In this document: piece after piece, positions 1 to 6,730 of the stretch
How positions within the stretch are numbered: the stretch's first letter is position 1
Layout: each line of letters opens with the position of its first letter
Assembly: GCA_012515635.1 (NCBI GenBank)
Contig: JAAYXZ010000108.1
Coordinates: forward strand, 1 to 13,478
Source: Elusimicrobiota bacterium
GTDB lineage: Bacteria > Ratteibacteria > UBA8468 > B48-G9 > JAFGKM01
Length of the DNA stretch: 13,478 bases
Direction: 5' to 3'
Made by a program: the position numbers and the translations under genes
The notes under the pieces: model-generated
The model's database searches: none
The model's input: only the letters and a program-made list of their open reading frames with translations
Told to the model about the DNA's origin: nothing

Positions 1-536
1 ATTGTCTTGAAGCCCAATTCCTTTCTGGTAGCAGATACATTCTTCATTGCTTTATGGTATAAAGGCGCAAAGAGAAAGGCAAAGCCGTAATTATTCAAAA
101 GAGCTTCACTCGCCTCAGGCTCTATGTCCACCTTATACCCTGCCGCTTCAAGGACATCAGCGCTTCCGCAACTGCTGGTCATAGAGCGGTTGCCATGTTT
201 GGCTACAGTCAGGCCTGATGCAAACCCCACTATTGCGGCGCAGGTAGAGATATTAAATGTTCCTGAATAATCTCCGCCTGTCCCACAGGTATCACATACA
301 CCAACCTTTTTGCAAAAAGATATTTTTAACGCTTTATCGCGTAAAAGTTTTGCGGCGCCTGTAACCTCTGACGGTTGTTCGGCCTTCATTCTTAACAGAG
401 AAAGGAAAGCGGATGTCTGGATAGGAGATAAATCTTCCTCCATAATAGCTTTAAAGACAACATAACTCTCCTTCTCATCCAGTTGTTTCTTCTCAAACAA
501 CCTGTTAAATATCTCCTTCATATCGTAGTTTTTCAT
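1..536 (-). CDS. trpD: Anthranilate phosphoribosyltransferase, C-terminal part missing at window edge
   Basis: Transfers the phosphoribosyl group of PRPP to anthranilate, the second committed step of tryptophan synthesis, in the cytoplasm. I read 178 codons from ATG at 536 to the left edge; the family is usually about 330-350 residues, so roughly half is outside. The N-terminal helical domain covers about residues 1-75. It is followed by the glycine-rich PRPP loop GTGGD (85-89), the TFNIST segment (93-98), and VAKHGNR (111-117) leading into SSCGSAD (121-127), all hallmarks of TrpD. The start is only moderately supported: no strong Shine-Dalgarno precedes ATG 536, and an in-frame ATG follows at codon 6. 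The gene lies 75 bases downstream of pyrF on the same strand with no convincing promoter between them, so co-transcription with tkt-pyrF is likely. Thymidine phosphorylase is a distant homologue but lacks this HGNR/TFNIST combination. Confidence 0.93.
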   Translation of the reverse strand, partial: MKNYDMKEIFNRLFEKKQLDEKESYVVFKAIMEEDLSPIQTSAFLSLLRMKAEQPSEVTGAAKLLRDKALKISFCKKVGVCDTCGTGGDYSGTFNISTCAAIVGFASGLTVAKHGNRSMTSSCGSADVLEAAGYKVDIEPEASEALLNNYGFAFLFAPLYHKAMKNVSATRKELGFKT

Positions 537-611
537 AGTTATATCTTTTTATGCCTTTATTCGTTGTTTATAACTTTATGGATAACTCCCGCATATTAAA
601 TTTTTTTGTAA

Positions 612-1307
612 TCACAACGGATTAATAGCGGTATATATCTCTTCAATAATTTTCTGTGCCGTAAGGCGCGGAGATACCGCCTCCTTGATAGGTCTCCCCA
701 CAACAAGGTAATCAGCGCCTGCCTTTATTGCATCGGAAGGAGTTACCGTTCTTTTATGCCTCTCTGGCGAGGTTCCTGCAGGTCTTATGCCGGGACATAT
801 AACAAGAAGATTCCCTTTGGTTGCCTCTTTGATAATCCCCGCTTCCCTTCCGGAGGCGACAACCCCATCACACCCGCACTCTAAAGCCAATTTTGCTCTT
901 TCAAGGACAATCTCTTCGGAACTTTTACCTGCAGAAGTGTCGGAGGCATCCATGCTGGTGAGAAGAGTAACGGCGAAGACCTTAAGGGGCGAGTCCTTTT
1001 TTCCGTCCACAGCGGCTTCCATCACCTGCCGTTGAGCATGGACCGTAATAAAGTCCGCGCCTAACAGAGCGGTCTGTCGGACTGCATCTCTTACGGTCTC
1101 GGGAATATCATAAAACTTCAAATCAAGAAATACTCTTTTGCCTTGTTTAATCAGTTGTTCTACAAATCCGCCGCCTGTAACAGTATGCAGGATAATGCCC
1201 ACCTTGAAAAAATCTACCACGCCATCAAGTTCATCAACATATCTTTCTGCTTCCTTGCGGGAAGAGACATCAAGAGCAAATATAAGCCGTTGTTTAGGGT
1301 CTTCCAT
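612..1307 (-). CDS. pyrF: Orotidine 5'-phosphate decarboxylase
   Basis: Decarboxylates OMP to UMP, the last step of de novo pyrimidine synthesis, in the cytoplasm. The 231-residue length is normal for the short bacterial type. The TIM-barrel landmarks are in order: IFALD (9-13), FKVG with Lys35, the catalytic Asp62-x-Lys64-x-x-Asp67 within LDLKFYDIPETV, His90 on a later strand, CPGIRPAG (171-178) and the phosphate-binding VGRPI (203-207, Arg205). ATG 1307 is preceded at a normal distance by AAGGGG (1314-1319), which overlaps the transketolase stop codon, so translation is probably coupled to the upstream gene across a 10-base gap. No orotate phosphoribosyltransferase domain is fused and no other pyr gene is visible. 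Confidence 0.96.
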   Translation of the reverse strand: MEDPKQRLIFALDVSSRKEAERYVDELDGVVDFFKVGIILHTVTGGGFVEQLIKQGKRVFLDLKFYDIPETVRDAVRQTALLGADFITVHAQRQVMEAAVDGKKDSPLKVFAVTLLTSMDASDTSAGKSSEEIVLERAKLALECGCDGVVASGREAGIIKEATKGNLLVICPGIRPAGTSPERHKRTVTPSDAIKAGADYLVVGRPIKEAVSPRLTAQKIIEEIYTAINPL

Positions 1308-1313
1308 TAAACA

Positions 1314-1319
1314 CCCCTT
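1314..1319 (-). promoter_or_regulatory. Ribosome binding site of pyrF overlapping the transketolase stop
   Basis: On the minus strand this reads AAGGGG, six bases before the pyrF ATG, and it shares two bases with the TAA stop of transketolase (1318-1320). This supports ATG 1307 as the start and suggests translational coupling. Confidence 0.6.
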
Positions 1320-3228
1320 ATGACTTTTTAGTGGATTCTATCAACTCCACAAGGGACTCAACATCAAGCCCTTCCAGTTTGAAAAGATATTCAGGAGCCC
1401 CTGAACTTCCGTATGCCGTCACACCCCTTCTTATAAACTTGCCTGTATATTTCTTTTCAAGGAGATACATAGCCACTGTTGCTCCAAGCCCCGTATCAAT
1501 ATGATGGTCTTCAGCAGTAACTATCAGCCCTGTCTTGATTGCTTCTCTCATAGCATCTTCATCTATTTCAAGGGGACAACTCATATTGATAACCCCTATA
1601 TTTATACCTTTCTCCTTAAGGAGTTCCGCCGCTTTTATCGCTCGCGGAACGATAGCCCCCATAGTAATGATATACCCCTGTTCCCCTTTCTTGATAATAT
1701 CCGCTTTCCCATAAACAAACTCATAGTCAACACCGAAATACTCTGCGCCGTCCTCCTTTGTGACCACAGGTATCTTGGACCTGCCCATGCCCACAAACCA
1801 ATTACCCGGCTCTCCCGCCACTTTCCTTATCACCCTGTCTGTCTGGTTAGGGTCAGCGGGTATAATTACCTTGAACCCGAAAATATTTCTTAATGTCCCC
1901 ACATAATCAATACACTGGTGTGTTTTGCCGTCCTCTCCGACATCCAGCCCTATGTGAGTGCAGACAAGTTTAAGATTTGTATAGTTCTGGTCGTTTAGGC
2001 GCGCCTGATTATATGTCTCATCTACGCCAAAGACCCCGAAGTCGGAGAAGAAACTTATAACATCCGTTGATGCAACCCCCGCAACCGTTGCGGCATTATG
2101 CTCCTGAACACCCATCTGAAAGAACTTTTCGGGAAACTCTTTTTCAAAAAGGTCTGTCTTCACCGATGTTGCAAGGTCGCAGTCAAAGACCGCAAAAGGA
2201 TATTCTTTGTTATCCGCATTTGCTTTAGCAATATCGGCAAGCGCTTTGCCGTAAGCACTGCGGTTGTCTGTCTTTTCGTCTTTCTTATATAACACGGCAG
2301 AACCCTTCTTCAGCGATGGAGAAAAGAAAAATTTTCTGTTTGGATAATCCCACTTCTCTGTTCTCATCTTCTTATATCGTTCAAGAGACGGCTCCAACCC
2401 CAACTCCGCCATTGCTTTTGCATACGCTTGGTCATCTAATGTTTTGCCGTGATATCTATAATCATGTTCCATAAAAGACACGCCTTTCCCGATTATTGTA
2501 TTAGCAATAATACAAACAGGGGAAGGCATCTCCATAGATTTTTTTATTGCCCCGTAAATCTCTGTAAAATTATGTCCGTCCACTTCCATTGTTTCCCATC
2601 CGTCAGCGCGGTAGTTAGCGCATATACGGCAGGGCATAACATCATCGGTCTTTCCGCTTATCTGGATATTGTTATAATCTATTAAAACAGTGATATTTTT
2701 CAACCCGTATTTCACCGCAAATCTTCTTGCCTCAGACACCTGCCCCTTGGTCTGTCCTCCGTCGCTCATTAAGACAAATATGTGTGTGTCCCTCTTATGA
2801 AGATAATCAGCCACAGCAAAGCCACAGCCGGCGGACAGCCCCTGCCCTAAATTACCTGTTCCCCATTCTATACCGGGAACCTTACGCACCACATGCCCTT
2901 CAAATATACTCCCGCCCAGACGGAATGTTGCCACCGCCATATCTATATCAAAAAATCCAAGTCGGCCTAATGCGGCATATACCCCCGGAGATGTATGCCC
3001 ATGACTTACAATAATCTTATCCCTGGAAGGGTCATCTACCTTGTCAGGAGCGATATTGGCATAAGAGAACACTGTCAGATATATATCAAGGGAAGACATT
3101 GAACCGCCGGGGTGCCCCGAAGCAGAAAGAGAGGTCATTGTAAGTATGTCGCCTTTACATAACCTGCTTAATGTTGCCAACTTTTCCTTTTCTTGTTCTG
3201 TTAAATATTCCTTCTCAAATCCGCTCAT
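1318..3228 (-). CDS. tkt: Transketolase, single-chain, divergent TPP motif
   Basis: Thiamine-diphosphate enzyme that moves two-carbon ketol units between pentose phosphates and glycolytic sugars, supplying ribose-5-P and erythrose-4-P. At 636 residues it is a full-length fusion of the N-terminal (TPP), central and C-terminal domains, not the split two-gene form common in archaea and Thermotogae. Visible landmarks: SGHPGGS (37-43), SHGHTSPG (75-82), EGH (110-112), GTGNLGQG (123-130), the TPP/metal segment SDGG...YNN (155-187), YHGK (259-262), the catalytic-glutamate motif GVQEHN (Glu376) and VGEDGKTHQ (430-438). The TPP motif deviates: usual GDGE...EG is SDGG...KG here, putting lysine (161) where a conserved glutamate normally sits. 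AAGGAGAGG lies just upstream of ATG 3228 and a promoter sits at 3278-3307, so this begins a tkt-pyrF-trpD transcription unit. DXS is excluded by the length and motif pattern; a sulfoacetaldehyde or dihydroxyacetone variant is possible but not indicated. Confidence 0.92.
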   Translation of the reverse strand: MSGFEKEYLTEQEKEKLATLSRLCKGDILTMTSLSASGHPGGSMSSLDIYLTVFSYANIAPDKVDDPSRDKIIVSHGHTSPGVYAALGRLGFFDIDMAVATFRLGGSIFEGHVVRKVPGIEWGTGNLGQGLSAGCGFAVADYLHKRDTHIFVLMSDGGQTKGQVSEARRFAVKYGLKNITVLIDYNNIQISGKTDDVMPCRICANYRADGWETMEVDGHNFTEIYGAIKKSMEMPSPVCIIANTIIGKGVSFMEHDYRYHGKTLDDQAYAKAMAELGLEPSLERYKKMRTEKWDYPNRKFFFSPSLKKGSAVLYKKDEKTDNRSAYGKALADIAKANADNKEYPFAVFDCDLATSVKTDLFEKEFPEKFFQMGVQEHNAATVAGVASTDVISFFSDFGVFGVDETYNQARLNDQNYTNLKLVCTHIGLDVGEDGKTHQCIDYVGTLRNIFGFKVIIPADPNQTDRVIRKVAGEPGNWFVGMGRSKIPVVTKEDGAEYFGVDYEFVYGKADIIKKGEQGYIITMGAIVPRAIKAAELLKEKGINIGVINMSCPLEIDEDAMREAIKTGLIVTAEDHHIDTGLGATVAMYLLEKKYTGKFIRRGVTAYGSSGAPEYLFKLEGLDVESLVELIESTKKS

Positions 3229-3230
3229 AT

Positions 3231-3239
3231 CCTCTCCTT
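3231..3239 (-). promoter_or_regulatory. Ribosome binding site of transketolase
   Basis: The minus strand reads AAGGAGAGG, ending two bases before the ATG at 3228 (core AAGGAG five bases away). It is a strong Shine-Dalgarno match and fixes the transketolase start. Confidence 0.7.
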
Positions 3240-3277
3240 GTTATTCAGTGATACTATTTTATTTATTATATCCTCAT

Positions 3278-3307
3278 ATTATACATTCTGTTTAACGAAA
3301 TTACCAA
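3278..3307 (-). promoter_or_regulatory. Sigma-70-like promoter for the tkt-pyrF-trpD unit
   Basis: On the minus strand a perfect TATAAT -10 element (3278-3283) is preceded, after an 18-base spacer, by TTGGTA (3302-3307, four of six matches to the -35 consensus). Transcription would start near 3271, giving a leader of about 43 bases. No riboswitch or T-box fold can be made out in so short a leader. The call rests on consensus matching alone. Confidence 0.5.
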
Positions 3308-3388
3308 TGGATTGAATTTCTGTCAGAGGCGAATTTTTCTATTATGATTGGTCTTTTGATATCTGTTGCCATACAATACAGCGGGAAC

Positions 3389-3415
3389 AAAAACAGGCAA
3401 AAACGCTCACCCTGT
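3389..3415 (-). terminator. Weak candidate terminator after porB
   Basis: On the minus strand ACAGG (3411-3415) can pair with CCTGT (3393-3397) around a 13-base loop, followed by a run of five T (3389-3393, sharing its first base with the stem). It lies 43 bases after the porB stop and upstream of the transketolase promoter, where a terminator is expected. The stem is only five base pairs, so termination may be weak or the call wrong. The rest of the gap between porB and transketolase shows no gene. Confidence 0.25.
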
Positions 3416-3457
3416 ATCGGATATCCACTGCAGAAACATAACGCTCTTGTTCTTACT

Positions 3458-4378
3458 TTAGCCTTCACACTTCTTCAAAAGCGCTTCCCATTTAGTATCT
3501 ACCTCTTTCTGTATCTCTTCAAGCAACGGCTGATTCTCCGGTTTAAGCAGATGCGCAAACCTTCGCTGAAGTTTGAACCATTCCGTTATAGGTTTCTTCT
3601 CTTTTGGCCTGAATGTCAGCCGATACTTGCCTTCCACCACCTCGTACAGAGGCCAGATGCAGGTCTCTGCCGCAAGCCGTGCTATCTCCATCGTTATAGA
3701 CGGTTCATGAGGCCAGCCAAGACGGCAAGGTGAAAGAACATCTATAAAGGTGAAACCGTTAAAAGAGACCGCTTTCTCAACTTTATTTACAAGGTCATTC
3801 CATCTTCCGGGAATAGAGGTTGCCACATAGGGAATATTGTGCGCCACCATTATGGAGGCAAGGTCTTTAGGGAACTGCCCTTTACCCGGTATCGCCTTTC
3901 CCACAGGAGAGGTTGACGTATGCGCTCCCTTTGATGTTGCGGAAGAACGCTGAACGCCTGTATTCATATACGCCTGATTGTTATAACATACATAGAGCAT
4001 CTTATGTCCGCGCTCTGCCGCCCCCGAAAGCGATTGCAGTCCTATATCATATGTTCCGCCATCTCCTCCGAAAGCAACAAATACCACATCTTCATCTATC
4101 TTGCCTTGTTTTTTCAAGGAACGATATGCTGCCTCCACACCGCTTAATGATGCAGAGACATTCTCAAAAGCGGAATGAACCCACGGAACATTCCATGACG
4201 AATACGGAAATATTGTGCTTGCCACTTCAAGACACCCGGTAGCATTCCCCACAATAACAGGTTTCTCTATCGCAAGCATAACCATCCTTGCAATAAGCCC
4301 TGCTCCACAGCCAGGACAAAGGCGGTGCCCCGAAACAAACCGTTCTTCCCTTTTTGCAAGTTGTTTTAATGTTGCCAT
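3458..4378 (-). CDS. porB: Pyruvate:ferredoxin oxidoreductase, beta subunit
   Basis: TPP-binding and [4Fe-4S]-carrying subunit of the heterotetrameric PFOR, which oxidises pyruvate with CoA to acetyl-CoA and CO2 and reduces ferredoxin. The 306-residue length suits the separate beta subunit. Cys21 and Cys24 (LCPGCG), Cys49 (ATGCLE) and Cys218 (SPC) are placed to bind the proximal [4Fe-4S] cluster. The TPP/Mg motif is GGDGGTYDIG (104-113) leading to CYNNQAYMNTG (131-141), and the following VQRSSAT is characteristic of pyruvate-type enzymes. It is the last gene of the por run, 12 bases after porA, with a perfect AGGAGG. 2-Oxoisovalerate or 2-oxoglutarate relatives are the main alternatives, but the motifs and the four-subunit set favour pyruvate. 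Confidence 0.95.
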   Translation of the reverse strand: MATLKQLAKREERFVSGHRLCPGCGAGLIARMVMLAIEKPVIVGNATGCLEVASTIFPYSSWNVPWVHSAFENVSASLSGVEAAYRSLKKQGKIDEDVVFVAFGGDGGTYDIGLQSLSGAAERGHKMLYVCYNNQAYMNTGVQRSSATSKGAHTSTSPVGKAIPGKGQFPKDLASIMVAHNIPYVATSIPGRWNDLVNKVEKAVSFNGFTFIDVLSPCRLGWPHEPSITMEIARLAAETCIWPLYEVVEGKYRLTFRPKEKKPITEWFKLQRRFAHLLKPENQPLLEEIQKEVDTKWEALLKKCEG

Positions 4379-4385
4379 CTTTTAT

Positions 4386-4391
4386 CCTCCT
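4386..4391 (-). promoter_or_regulatory. Consensus ribosome binding site of porB
   Basis: The minus strand reads AGGAGG seven bases before the porB ATG at 4378, overlapping the last base of the porA stop codon. It is the best Shine-Dalgarno match seen in the window and confirms the porB start. Confidence 0.75.
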
Positions 4392-5578
4392 TATTCCCTC
4401 ACTCCGACATATTTAAGTGTATAGTCCTTTTGTCCTGTTTTTGCTGTCTTCAAAATCTCTTCAAATATGTATCTTATATCTTCCTTTGTCACATCCCTTC
4501 CGCCCAGCCCGTATATATAATCCTGAAGTATCGGTCTGCCGTCAGGCAAATCATAAAGAGCGGCGCATATATCCGGATATACAGGACCTGTGAAAGCGCT
4601 CATACCATCCGCTCTGTCCATAATTCCTACCGCTTTTTTACCTTTCAAAGCCGCCGCTAACTCATTTGCGGGGAACGGTCTATAGACACGCAATTTCAAA
4701 AGCCCCACCTTCTTTCCTTCCCCTCGCATTACATCCACTACATCCTTCGCAGTCCCGACAGTTGACCCCATAATAATAGCCACCGCCTCTGCGTCATCCA
4801 TCTTATATTCTTCAAAGAAGCCATACTCCCTGCCGAATGTCTTACCAAACTCTTTCCCTATCTCAGGTATGACTTTTTTAGCGTTAAACATACCTTCCGC
4901 TGCCTGCCTCCTATGTTCAAAGTAGTAATCCTGCAGGTCCAATGCCCCTATGGTTATAGGTTTTTTCTCCTTCAAACTCTTTATAAGGTTAGGTCTCTCA
5001 GGCGCTTCTCCTATAAACTTCTGAACATCTTCATCAGAGAGCATCTCCAATGTCTCAAGGCAATGACTCAATATAAATCCATCCGTTGTAGCCATCGCAG
5101 GCAGTTTAACGGAAGGATGTTCCGCTATCCTTACCGCCTGAATAAGATTGTCGTATGCCTCCTGAACATTCTCCGAAAAAAGTTGTATCCACCCTGAATC
5201 TCTTGCTCCTATAGAGTCCGAATGGTCGCAATGGATATTAATGGGTGCGGACAACGCGCGGTTTACCAAAGCCATCACTATAGGTAACCGTAAACCCGCT
5301 GCAATATAAAGCATCTCCCACATAAGAGCCGCCCCCTGTGAGGATGTCCCTGTCATTGCTCTGACTCCCGCGGCGGATGCCCCTATACAAGCGCTCATAG
5401 CGCTATGTTCGCTTTCAACCAACACAAACTCTGTTTTGACAATACCATCCGCAACAAATTGCGAGAATATCTGAACTATCTCTGTTGCGGGCGTAATAGG
5501 ATACGCGGCAACAACATCAGGGTTTATCTGCCGCATCGCCTCGGCGAACGCCTCATTTCCTGTTCTGGCTAATTTCAT
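4391..5578 (-). CDS. porA: Pyruvate:ferredoxin oxidoreductase, alpha subunit
   Basis: Catalytic alpha subunit, 395 residues, containing the substrate- and TPP-pyrimidine-binding domain I and the following domain II. The family signature YPITPATEI (26-34) is near the N-terminus, followed by VESEHSAMSACIGASAAG (54-71) and TSSQGAALM (78-86). The NIHCDHSD segment and the DSGWIQLF segment that follow are strongly characteristic of Thermotoga- and archaeal-type pyruvate enzymes. A C-terminal Rossmann-like region (about 265-360) includes IMGSTVGTAKDVVD and VYRPFP. The ATG at 5578 overlaps the stop of the upstream 90-codon gene as ATGA (5575-5578), so its translation is probably coupled to that small gene rather than directly to porD. 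This is unusual for a por cluster. Confidence 0.95.
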   Translation of the reverse strand: MKLARTGNEAFAEAMRQINPDVVAAYPITPATEIVQIFSQFVADGIVKTEFVLVESEHSAMSACIGASAAGVRAMTGTSSQGAALMWEMLYIAAGLRLPIVMALVNRALSAPINIHCDHSDSIGARDSGWIQLFSENVQEAYDNLIQAVRIAEHPSVKLPAMATTDGFILSHCLETLEMLSDEDVQKFIGEAPERPNLIKSLKEKKPITIGALDLQDYYFEHRRQAAEGMFNAKKVIPEIGKEFGKTFGREYGFFEEYKMDDAEAVAIIMGSTVGTAKDVVDVMRGEGKKVGLLKLRVYRPFPANELAAALKGKKAVGIMDRADGMSAFTGPVYPDICAALYDLPDGRPILQDYIYGLGGRDVTKEDIRYIFEEILKTAKTGQKDYTLKYVGVRE

Positions 5579-5847
5579 TTTTGAGTGCTCCCCCTTTCCA
5601 TTTGATTTTTTATCTTCTCAAAATTATCTTTGATTCCCTCCAATGCCTTTATCATATCGTCTATCTTTTCTGTGCTATCTTCAATATCTTTTGCAAATAA
5701 CTGGTATGCCTGCAATTCTGTCTCCAAAATCACCTTTTCCGTCTCTGTCTTTGCCTGCTTGTTTTGGGAGTTAACATAAAGCACTCCCGACACTATCCAA
5801 CCTGAGAGCACAAGAATAATGATTATCCACCTTGTTGGTGTCTTCAT
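5575..5847 (-). CDS. Small membrane-anchored coiled-coil protein embedded in the PFOR operon
   Basis: I do not recognise this 90-residue protein as a named family. It has a short basic N-terminus (Lys2, Arg6), one hydrophobic segment at about 7-25 with no lipobox cysteine, then a charged helical tail. The tail has a clear heptad pattern: Leu41, Tyr48, Ile55, Ile62, Leu69, Phe76 and Met83 at one position, with Phe51, Met65, Ile72 and Ile79 three residues later. That predicts a parallel coiled coil of about 45 residues, probably a homo-oligomer. It overlaps porD by ATGA at 5844-5847 and porA by ATGA at 5575-5578, so it is certainly placed to be translated with them. A membrane tether or assembly helper for PFOR is an inference only. 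By the positive-inside rule the tail could instead lie outside the cytoplasmic membrane, which would exclude direct contact with PFOR. Confidence 0.8.
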   Translation of the reverse strand: MKTPTRWIIIILVLSGWIVSGVLYVNSQNKQAKTETEKVILETELQAYQLFAKDIEDSTEKIDDMIKALEGIKDNFEKIKNQMERGSTQK

Positions 5848-6143
5848 TTTTCCGCCTCCTGTTCATCAACCATCTCTATTGCCTGTGTAGGGCATTCATG
5901 CGCGCAGATACCGCATCCTTTACAGTAATCATAGTCAAACTCTTTAAACTTCCCCGCTTCGCTATCCACCCTCACTGCATTATCAGGGCAGGAAATCCAG
6001 CAGATAAAACAATGGATGCATTTATCAAGTATGTGGACAGGCCTTCTGTTGCGCCAGTTGCCTGTCTTGAACTTCAAGGAAGAGCCGCCTTCCAGAATAT
6101 CGCCTTCAGGCAGTTCTTTCCATCCTGTCTTTTTATCTCCCAT
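5844..6143 (-). CDS. porD: Pyruvate:ferredoxin oxidoreductase, delta subunit (2x[4Fe-4S] ferredoxin-like)
   Basis: Electron-transfer subunit of PFOR. The 99-residue protein carries two classic CxxCxxCxxxCP clusters: Cys42, 45, 48 and 52, and Cys74, 77, 80 and 84, each followed by a proline. By the usual crossed arrangement these hold two [4Fe-4S] centres that pass electrons from the beta-subunit cluster to external ferredoxin. About 40 residues precede the first cluster (including GWKELPEGD), as is normal for PorD and unlike a free 2[4Fe-4S] ferredoxin of about 55-60 residues. It begins one base after the porC stop and ends in an ATGA overlap with the small coiled-coil gene. Confidence 0.95.
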   Translation of the reverse strand: MGDKKTGWKELPEGDILEGGSSLKFKTGNWRNRRPVHILDKCIHCFICWISCPDNAVRVDSEAGKFKEFDYDYCKGCGICAHECPTQAIEMVDEQEAEK

Positions 6144-6144
6144 T

Positions 6145-6726
6145 TTATACTCCTTTCACCTCTTTATATGCCCTCTTTATAGCATTAAGGTTCCCCTCAA
6201 TTATCTCAGGCCTGTTTCTGAATTTTGCTTCCAGTTTTTTCTTCGTATCCTCAATAAGTTCGTCTATCTTCATAATACCTGTGGCTTTTATCAACGCCCC
6301 TATCATCGGAGTATTGGGTATATCTCTTCCTATGGTCTCCTTGGAGATATGGGAGGCATCCACTGTGTAAACTTTGCCTTTGTAATTCAGTTTCTTCCTG
6401 ATATCCTCTGTCTCAAGCGGAGTATTTACTATAAGAACCCCTTTTTCAGGGTCCAATCCTTTAGTCACATCTACCTGCCTGACAAGCGTCACATCAAGAA
6501 CAAGCACTACATCAGGGTTCTCTATGCCGGAATGGTTTCTTATGGGTTGGTTGCTTATCCTGTTAAATGACTGGACAGGCGCACCCATCCTTTCAGGTCC
6601 GTATTCGGGAAACGCCTGTATATATTTGCCGGTAGAAAGCGCCGCTTCACCGAAAAGAAGCGCCGCTGTTTTTGCGCCTTGTCCTCCTCTGCCGTGCCAT
6701 CGTACTTCAAATACTTTCTCTGACAT
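6145..6726 (-). CDS. porC: Pyruvate:ferredoxin oxidoreductase, gamma subunit
   Basis: Gamma subunit of the PFOR heterotetramer (domain III in the single-chain enzyme), involved in CoA handling. The 193-residue length is typical. The N-terminal signature VRWHGRGGQGAKTAA (8-22) is followed by FPEYGPERMGAPVQSF (39-54) and, later, DVVLVLD and the IPNTPMIGALIKATG segment, all standard for this subunit. The ATG at 6726 follows the stop of the membrane-protein gene by only four bases, with GAGAGGTGA upstream overlapping that stop. It is the first por gene of the run, giving the order C-D-(small protein)-A-B. Confidence 0.95.
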   Translation of the reverse strand: MSEKVFEVRWHGRGGQGAKTAALLFGEAALSTGKYIQAFPEYGPERMGAPVQSFNRISNQPIRNHSGIENPDVVLVLDVTLVRQVDVTKGLDPEKGVLIVNTPLETEDIRKKLNYKGKVYTVDASHISKETIGRDIPNTPMIGALIKATGIMKIDELIEDTKKKLEAKFRNRPEIIEGNLNAIKRAYKEVKGV

Positions 6727-6730
6727 TATT

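Noticed and set aside
537..611. Separate promoter or terminator between pyrF and trpD
   Set aside because: The AT-rich stretch offers TATAAA-like hexamers but no -35 at a suitable distance and no stem-loop with a T run.
3229..3300. TPP riboswitch in front of transketolase
   Set aside because: The leader after the promoter is about 43 bases, too short for a THI element, and no CTGAGA-type conserved core is present.
3344..3733. 129-codon plus-strand frame starting in the porB-transketolase gap
   Set aside because: Most of it is antisense to the 3' end of porB, there is no good ribosome binding site, and the product looks random.
6016..6570. 184-codon open frame on the plus strand opposite porD and porC
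   Set aside because: It lies wholly antisense to two genes with unmistakable cysteine and glycine motifs, and its translation has no recognisable domain or regular composition.
3458..6726. 2-oxoglutarate or 2-oxoisovalerate ferredoxin oxidoreductase instead of PFOR
   Set aside because: The NIHCDHSD and YMNTGVQRSSAT segments and the full gamma-delta-alpha-beta set match the pyruvate type best. Substrate still needs biochemical proof.
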